DNA of 64,000 nt from Lutjanus erythropterus (lineage: Eukaryota; Chordata; Actinopteri; Lutjaniformes; Lutjanidae): positions 9,220,948-9,284,947 of the forward strand of contig CM034610.1 in the NCBI GenBank assembly GCA_020091685.1, read 5' to 3'. How positions within the stretch are numbered: the stretch's first letter is position 1; the number at the start of each line of letters is the position of its first letter. The notes beneath the pieces were generated by a model. That model was not told the origin of the DNA. It did no database searches and saw only the letters and a list, made by a program, of their open reading frames with translations. Of this stretch, positions 57,606 to 64,000 are shown piece after piece. The position numbers and the translations under genes are program-made.

Positions 57606-58256
57606 CTAATATTTGTGGTGAAGAACAGCCTTGAACTCATAAACACAGGGGACAGACAGTTGAGCTCGTATGTGACATAAATTTAGCTATTTTGTCATTT
57701 GTTGTCTTTCCATGCTGCCCTCTCTAAAGTAAAAGTTCTTGTTAGCTTAATTCCAAAAACACACGGTCCTCACCAGAAAAATGGCCATACAGGTCATTTG
57801 TCTAAGCTGCTTATTACAACCCTTATAACAATCTGCCTTGCATTTCCTGTTTTATTTTGTTGGACTCACATGTCTTGTCATTGTAGTTTCCTCTTCTTGT
57901 GTGTTCCTGCCCTTCATCATTCATATGTGTTGCCAGTTTCTCACCTGTTCCTGATCGTCCCCATAGTCATACTGTTGTATACTTGCCTGTGTCCCACACC
58001 TCTTTGTCAAAATATCTTTGTTTCTTTGTGTGTTCATGACTTTCTAATGTTTTTCCCTACTGTTTGCTTCTGTGGTTTTTGGCCTTTCTAGTTTCCCAGG
58101 TTTATGGATTTTTGTCAACTCCCTGCTTGCTTTGTTTGCCTAGTTGGACTGCCTACCTGTGTATGACCTTATAGGCTGTCAGTAAAGACCTTGCCTCCAG
58201 TGAGTTCCTCTGTATCTGAGTCTTTGGTCCTACTTCCTATCAAAGTTATTACAGTG
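57606..58256 (+). repeat. Possible 3' region of an old retroelement
   Basis: Pyrimidine-rich sequence ending GTAAAGACCTTGCCTCCAGTG ... CTGAGTCTTTGGTCCTACTTCC ... TTATTACAGTG resembles the terminal part of a fish repeat ending in CTGCATTTGGGTCCT...CGTGACA. The 130-codon ORF at 57699-58091 lies inside and is not a gene. Confidence 0.35.
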
Positions 58257-58965
58257 TTTTGTATTAATAATGACTGGAGCAAAAAAAGAGCAAGAAAGTC
58301 CACATATGAAGGAGGTGGCGAGGATGGGTGGCTCAAATGAACACAGAACTGTCATCCGGGAGACTGGGGTGCATTTGACTTATGTAATGTACTTAAGGTC
58401 CAGTACGCCTGTAACTGCTACTCCTCATTGATTATATATACTTTGTTTTGGGAGTCACTGGCAATCAGCCGTTTCTGTTGTTTAGGATGAGTTGTCCAAA
58501 AAACAAATGATCTAGAGATGCTACTTGGATGGTCCCATTTTCCGAGATCGGATGTCATTATTCCAACTTCAGTGGGTTCATGTGCTTTTACATCGTAAAG
58601 TGGAAATATCATGAATGCTTCTAAGGGTAGGGTAGGTTAGACTATGCTGAATCTGTTGGTTACACAACTTGTTATCAGGGTTAATGCTAATAAATCACTT
58701 TTCTAACTAACCCAAGTCCCTCAGTGTAGACAGCAAATGACAGTGACAGCCCAGTACAGTACAAATTACATGTGAGAAAGAAAATTGATATTTAATACGT
58801 ATTTTCTTCAATGTTCTGGGTTGTTGCAACTTTAGGGAGGGCGTTCACATGGATTTTTCCAGTCTGAAATTAATTTTTCCGATTATTCCACATGAATTCA
58901 GGACGAGTACATGGCATAGAAACAGACTAATCAACAACATGAATGTTAGGAGCTTGGCATAGTTG
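58257..58965. other. Noncoding, no gene seen
   Basis: Nothing recognised. Confidence 0.5.
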
Positions 58966-58969
58966 ACTT

Positions 58970-59165
58970 GTATTTGTCACATCTCAATTACCTGATGGAT
59001 TGCCACAAAAGTTTGTACAGTCATGGTTCCCAAATGGTGATGCCTGCAGATTTTGTTGAATAACTGACTTCTTCTTTAGTGCCACCAGCAGGTCACAGTT
59101 TTCACTTATTCAGTAAAATATCTCAACATCTACTAGATGGTTTGGCACAAGCTTTTGTACATTGA
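58970..59165 (+). repeat. Dispersed repeat fragment (same family as 57450)
   Basis: GATGGATTGCCACAAAAGTTTGTACAG, TTTAGTGCCACCAGCAGGTCACAG and AATATCTCAACATCTACTAGATGGTTTGG show the usual tandem-like order of this family. Confidence 0.6.
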
Positions 59166-59409
59166 AATGAAAACACATTGCTCAAGTCGTGTTTTTTGGC
59201 CTTTATTAGGGACGTGCCTGAGGCTTTTTCTTGTTTCCTTATATAGACCCCATTGATCATTCATGTAACTGATAAATCACCACAGATATGCTCACACTGC
59301 AGAGAGCACTTTACTCGGATGTCAGAACCTTTTTGGCCTGTTATGAAGTTACTCTTAAAATTAACATGAATTAGTAACAGCTGAGGGAGGGTTGTTGCTG
59401 GGGTCTTTC
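59166..59409. other. Noncoding, no feature
   Basis: Nothing recognised. Confidence 0.5.
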
Positions 59410-59686
59410 TTTGTGATGTTCTTTCCATGTCCATGCGTGGGTTTTCTACGGGTGCTCCAGCTTCCTCCAAAAGGTCCTAAGACATGCAGGTTAGCTGGTG
59501 ACTCTAAATTGGCTGTAGGTGTGAATGTGAGTGTGAATGCCTATTTTGTCTGTCAGCCCTGTGATGAACTGGCGATCTGTCCACGGTGTACCCGTCTCTT
59601 GCCAAATGTCAGCTGGGATTGGCTCCAACCCCCCAACAACCTTGCAAAGGATAAGCACTTATAGATAATGGATGGATGGATAGTAA
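59410..59686 (+). mobile_element. Body and 3' end of a fish SINE-like repeat, 5'-truncated
   Basis: CATGCGTGGGTTTTCTACGGGTGCTCCAGCTTCCTCC, AAGACATGCAGGTTAGCTGGTGACTCTAAATTGGC, GTGTGAATGTGAGTGTGAATG, CCTGTGATGAACTGGCGA and GATTGGCTCCAACCCC, ending in ATGGATGGATGGATAG. These are the consecutive blocks of a very common teleost repeat whose intact copies begin with a tRNA-like head; the head is missing here. Confidence 0.75.
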
Positions 59687-60327
59687 CAGCTGATATGATC
59701 TGCCCCCTGTGATGTTTGTTTAAACTAATGGTCATCATCAGTTAAAAATGAGAAGCTGCTAATAAGAAGAAGACGGGATAGATAACATATTTGTCAATGT
59801 CCGAGTTTAGAGAATCTGTGTATTGTGCCAACTGCGATGTCTGAACTCAGAATCACTTGCACTGCTGTGCTCAAATAATATTTCTCATTCACACAGTGAG
59901 ATGCTGCACTTTAAAGCCCAGTTTTAGTATAAGACAGCAGTGCTACAACACTGACAGCTGATGCAGACAAACACAGTGGAGTTAAGAAAGCGTCAGATAT
60001 TGATTGGCTTCACTTTAGCCGATACCAATTAGTTCAAGTGTGGTGGAAATGTTCATTAAGGATCCATTGTTTTGGGGGGATCTATTGACAGAATATGACA
60101 GAAATTAATTATAATATTTTTGAATATATTTTCATTAGTTTATGAGTTTATTAATTGCAATTTCAGTACCTTAGAATGAGACCACTCAGAGTCTTCAAGC
60201 CACACAGTCAACTAAGGGGCAGTTGATGCACTGTGCTAGAGAACAGATACTTTTACTTTCACTAACTGTATCTGAATCTGTTTTTAGCAATTATACTGGT
60301 AGACTGATATAGAAGTTTCGTGTGGCA
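59687..60327. other. Noncoding, no gene seen
   Basis: Nothing recognised. Confidence 0.5.
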
Positions 60328-60420
60328 CTGAACTGAACAGGAGAGGGGAGAGAGAGACAGGATGTTTGCACTTTGCAAGCTCACCACTAGATGGCACTAA
60401 ATCCTGCACACTAGTTTTAC
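60328..60420 (+). repeat. 3' end of the MITE family seen at 36180
   Basis: GCACTTTGCAAGCTCACCACTAGATGGCACTAAATCCTGCACACTAG corresponds to the right part of that family. Confidence 0.55.
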
Positions 60421-60809
60421 CTGAATTTCCAATTGTCCTTAAATTCCTGTTTTTTGTGAACAAATATTAAAATGTTTTAATTCTGATTGTATATTTGACC
60501 TTCTCTGGCTTTAAGTTCAATTTTAGAAATCCAAATACTGACACAACTAATGACATTCCATTGTACATTATACTTGCTAAGCATCAACATGTTAGCATTT
60601 TAGTGTGACCTTGATAGTATGTTGACTTTAGTGTTTAGCCTAAAGCAACACTCAAACCTGGAGGAGCTGCTAGTAAGGCAGAAATCATAATCTTAATCAT
60701 ATCTAATTCCAAAGTTAATTAAGCATCAAATAAGAATGTATGTTAGGTTGTTGGCATGATTCATCAAGGCTATCAAATCCCACAGCTTTGTATATGTCCA
60801 CGGTAAAGA
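60421..60809. other. Noncoding, no gene seen
   Basis: AT-rich, nothing recognised. Confidence 0.5.
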
Positions 60810-61465
60810 AAACATGAAAACTTGCTTACGGCTATGTGCAGCTGCTGTGAACAAATCTTGCCCCATAAACTCCGTAAAGATCAAACGAGGGAAGCCTTGA
60901 CCGCTATTAGCGGCTATGAAATAATCATTCCCTCACAGGCTAGACATGCTCCATCTTTAATTATAATTGCTTTAATCCCATGTCTAGGGCTGCACACGTT
61001 AGCCCCACTTTAAACCAATCCTCATCTGTCACAGGCTGTGCCGGAGCATGTTATAGAAGTATTGATAGAGGACTCATTAACTTATAGCCTTTTTCCCATA
61101 CAGCCTTCATCTCCCATGCCAAATGAAATAGCACTCGGACAGAGGGTCTCTTTGCTGAATCAAGCCGAGGTCATCTCTGTAAAGGTCATCCAGAGATACA
61201 CACTAACTCATTCTCTTTCATTCATGACGGTGAAAGGACTATTGATCTCCCCGCCAAACATCTGAGGGCTGATTACATTGACTCGGCTCATTTTGGGAAT
61301 TGGAAACGGGAATTGCTGTTCTCCTCTCATCATAGGTGATAGGAAGCTTTGCCTGTAATAACTATAGGCTATATTGTCTGGGAAGGTCCCCGGTGTGATC
61401 AATAAGCACCTTGACTCACCCTCCACTGCTGTTCTACCTGATTATATAGAGGCTGGGATTGATCG
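60810..61465. promoter_or_regulatory. Candidate conserved noncoding element
   Basis: High-complexity, repeat-free sequence in a repeat-laden neighbourhood, with homeodomain-type cores (TTTAATTATAATTGC at about 60956-60970, GGACTCATTAAC, CATTAACTTATAG) and no convincing ORF (longest about 75 codons, both strands). The pattern is typical of vertebrate developmental enhancers, but conservation cannot be tested here. Confidence 0.3.
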
Positions 61466-62929
61466 AGTGCCATATTTTAGCAGGGTTCTTGTTAATGTTC
61501 CAACCCTCATTTGGAAAAGTCTTAAGCTGATGAAACATGGCCCTCTCTGATGATTTGATGCACATAAATGTATTACATATACTTTCTTTTCTGGGTAACA
61601 CTTTATCATCGTTAGATCAGAGCACATAAATTTCAGCACTTGACTCAAAGAAGCTCATGGCGTCATGTTTTTGTTCTTTCCCAGATTTCTGTCTGACAGC
61701 TCACGTGAATAGGGAGTGAAATGACAAGTTTGTGCAGAGTTCAGCAAAGTAAGCAGGCAGAAAATGATGATCCTAAATTCCAGTGGGTGACAGCTTTTTA
61801 TTTTGCAGTCTCCTTTATGTGCTCTGAGCCCATCAACTTGCAAATATTCCAACATTTTTGAAAAGAGCTGCACTTTTTACATTTATATGATAGGCAAGAT
61901 TGTCAGAGATGAAACTCACAGAAGGCAATTTCCTACATTTCTACACTTCTCATATGGTTTATGCAGTGTATAGGGCTACCTATGCAGGATGCAAATTGTA
62001 TAACACTTAGTTTCTAATTTCAATCTTCAGCCCAGTTCAGACCCAGCAGAGACAGGTTTCCCAGTGACTTTTTAGACACCACATGGCCAGAACAGTATCC
62101 TTGGTAACTCCTGTGTTTACCTTACTATTGCTTATTACTTTTTAAAAAGTCTATTGATATCCTCTATGCATTGTTCAAGCACCCTGTCCTTTCCAAGTTC
62201 CCATTAAGTACAGTAGCCACTATACAGGAAAGCCTAGGTACTTGCCCAATTCAAAAACCAACTAGTGCCTGCATAATATATAACTTTGCCTCTGGTTTTT
62301 ATATTAATTAGTCAGTTTAATTAACTGCAAAGCTACTTAGGACTAATATAAGTAAAGTTACACAGGAAAATTCTGTTATTTAATTCTGTGTCATGCTAAC
62401 CTTGCATCTTCTCTAGAGATTCTGGAAATATGGTTAAACCAGTTTATCAGAGCAAGCCTCCTTAAGCGTAAAGGAAGCACAGATTTTAATCCTCTGGTTT
62501 AGCTATTGTAGCTAACTGATTGTGATCTTCTGGGGATAACTGCTGGATAACCAAATAAATCCATCTATTCATCTGAAGCAATAACATTTATTACTAACCA
62601 TTTCATATATAACATAAAATCCCCAGACTGAGACCATTCATGCACATGCACTTATGCAGCGCAGTGATGGGAGACAATTTGATTTCAGCACTTAGCACAC
62701 CTACTGAGTGCACCTTTCAACACCATGGATGCATGAACACAGCATTTATATTGACAGGTAATTATGAAGAAAGGTGTTAGTCTCCTGGGGTTCCTTTAGA
62801 AAAGACCAACTTTCTCTTTGGCATGACTGTTAGCATACTGTCAGGGTCTGTCAGAAAGAACCATAAGCATCAAAGCCTATGACTCATAAGCTAGCAGCAG
62901 GGACGTCTAGTCACGCTAACATCTATATG
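61466..62929. other. Noncoding, no gene seen
   Basis: Nothing recognised. Confidence 0.5.
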
Positions 62930-63090
62930 AGGCTGCAGCTAAATACTAACAGCAACATGCTAACATGCCCACTATGATAATATTAAGATGCTGATATTTG
63001 GGAGGTTTACCATGTCCACTATTGTAATTTTGCATGATCGCATGCTAACATTTGCTAATTAATGCCAAACACAAAGTATTACTGAGCCAT
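62930..63090 (+). repeat. Dispersed repeat fragment (ATGCTAACAT-rich)
   Basis: ACATGCTAACATGCCCACTATG, ATGCTGATATTTGGGAGGTTTACCATG, CATGCTAACATTTGCTAATTAATGCC and CAAACACAAAGTATTACTGAG follow the order of a common fish repeat related to the 57450/58970 family. Confidence 0.55.
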
Positions 63091-64000
63091 TAGTTTTTCA
63101 GATATGATCCCTTGAGGTATATTATCCTGTGGGACTTCCTCTTGCTGCCTGTCTCTTTCTTCCTCAGTTCTTCCTGTCCTCTTTGAATTAGCTGCCAAAT
63201 GTAAAGTTCAGCTTTATTTGTAAAGCTTTTCTGCTTGCCCCTTTATAGAGTGTTTTGCCAGTCATGTGTACTTGTTGAGTGTGTCGCAGCCCAGATGAGC
63301 TCCCGATTTGTCACAGCCCAGCTCAGAAGCCATGACAAAAGACAGGGGTGATGAAGACTATGGGCAAAATAATACATTTATTCAAACATGGAAGCTAATA
63401 ATAAACACAAGAATAAGAAAAAGATGTGGTATGAGCATCAGTAGAGTTAGTAGAGAAAGTGAATGTGTGTGTGAGTGTGAAATGTAGTGAGGAACTCTTT
63501 AGGAACTAATGCAAGATCTGTCATAGTTGATATTGTACTTCACTGGTGCAAAGTTTCTAACGCATTTGCATTTAATTAAATTACATGCAATTTATTGACA
63601 GCCAGTAAACCTAAGTCTTCTGGGATCCCTGGATGGCCCAGGGGAAGTTGACCACTTTGCCCAGTTGCTAATCCAGCCTTGGTAAGATAAGGTTGCTGTT
63701 TATCGCTCACATTACTGAACCCAGACAATACTGAACCTTAATGGAGAAACTTGCTGCAGTGTGCAGGCATGGATACAGTATAACACACCAGTGCATATGG
63801 AAACACATATCAGAACTTATAGGTGCTGGCTCTTTTCCGAGACTTAAAAAAGAAGACTCGGGGGGGATGGTGGCTAAAGTGATAGCGAACCATCTCTTTA
63901 GCACTTTAAGCCTTGGCTCTCACACCACATGCAAGATGCATACCTGCCCTTAAGCACTTGAGGAGGTGTTAGTGGCTGCTTCTACAAGGATTTAAAGCTT
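63091..64000. other. Noncoding, no gene seen
   Basis: No gene or clear repeat; GTGTGTGTGAGTGTG near 63465-63480. Confidence 0.5.

Noticed and set aside
57699..58091. 130-codon plus ORF
   Set aside because: Lies in pyrimidine-rich repeat-like DNA; no recognisable domain.

Overview
The window is vertebrate nuclear DNA, almost certainly from a ray-finned (teleost, probably percomorph) fish. It holds one clearly supported protein gene with spliceosomal introns. The rest is AT-rich noncoding DNA with long (GT)n and (CT)n microsatellites and many degenerate repeats of types familiar from fish genomes: Tc1/mariner, hAT, L2-like and L1-like relics, tRNA-derived SINE pieces, MITEs and a dispersed satellite. 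Species was not determined.

The gene is a urotensin-II receptor (uts2r family, class A GPCR) on the + strand. Coding sequence is 44251-44964 joined to 48324-48701, giving 363 residues with all seven membrane helices and the family motifs. A probable noncoding leader exon ends at a consensus donor at 42083, a strong acceptor lies at 44247-44248 just before the ATG, and a polyadenylation signal lies at 49073-49078. Both introns (about 2.2 and 3.4 kb) are filled with repeats. I found no other intact protein gene and no RNA gene.

Layout: 1-5.3 kb holds three terminal-inverted-repeat elements and a satellite block. 5.4-6.6 kb has direct repeats around a sequence complementary to the tRNA-Pro 3' end, then a GC/CpG-rich block. 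7-15.3 kb is mostly featureless, with repeat fragments and a long TG tract. 16.1-18.25 kb is a 2.13-kb DNA transposon with perfect 27-bp termini, seven copies of a decamer and a decayed coding exon. 21.8-23.6 kb has an L2-like reverse-transcriptase relic and a roughly 1-kb long inverted repeat. 25.0 kb has a near-perfect palindrome. 29.6-30.4 kb is a Tc1 relic, 32.4-33.6 kb a hAT relic, 36.4-37.1 kb an L1-type relic on the - strand, and 40.0-40.8 kb a satellite array. 41.3-49.1 kb is the receptor gene. 49-64 kb is gene-poor, with a 120-bp tandem repeat, an AAGAC minisatellite, SINE-like and other repeat fragments, and a repeat-free stretch at 60.8-61.5 kb that could be a conserved regulatory element.

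The genes do not form a pathway: the receptor stands alone in a repeat-rich gene desert. Repeat assignments rest on recognition of terminal repeats, translated fragments and internal comparison within the window; no database search was possible.
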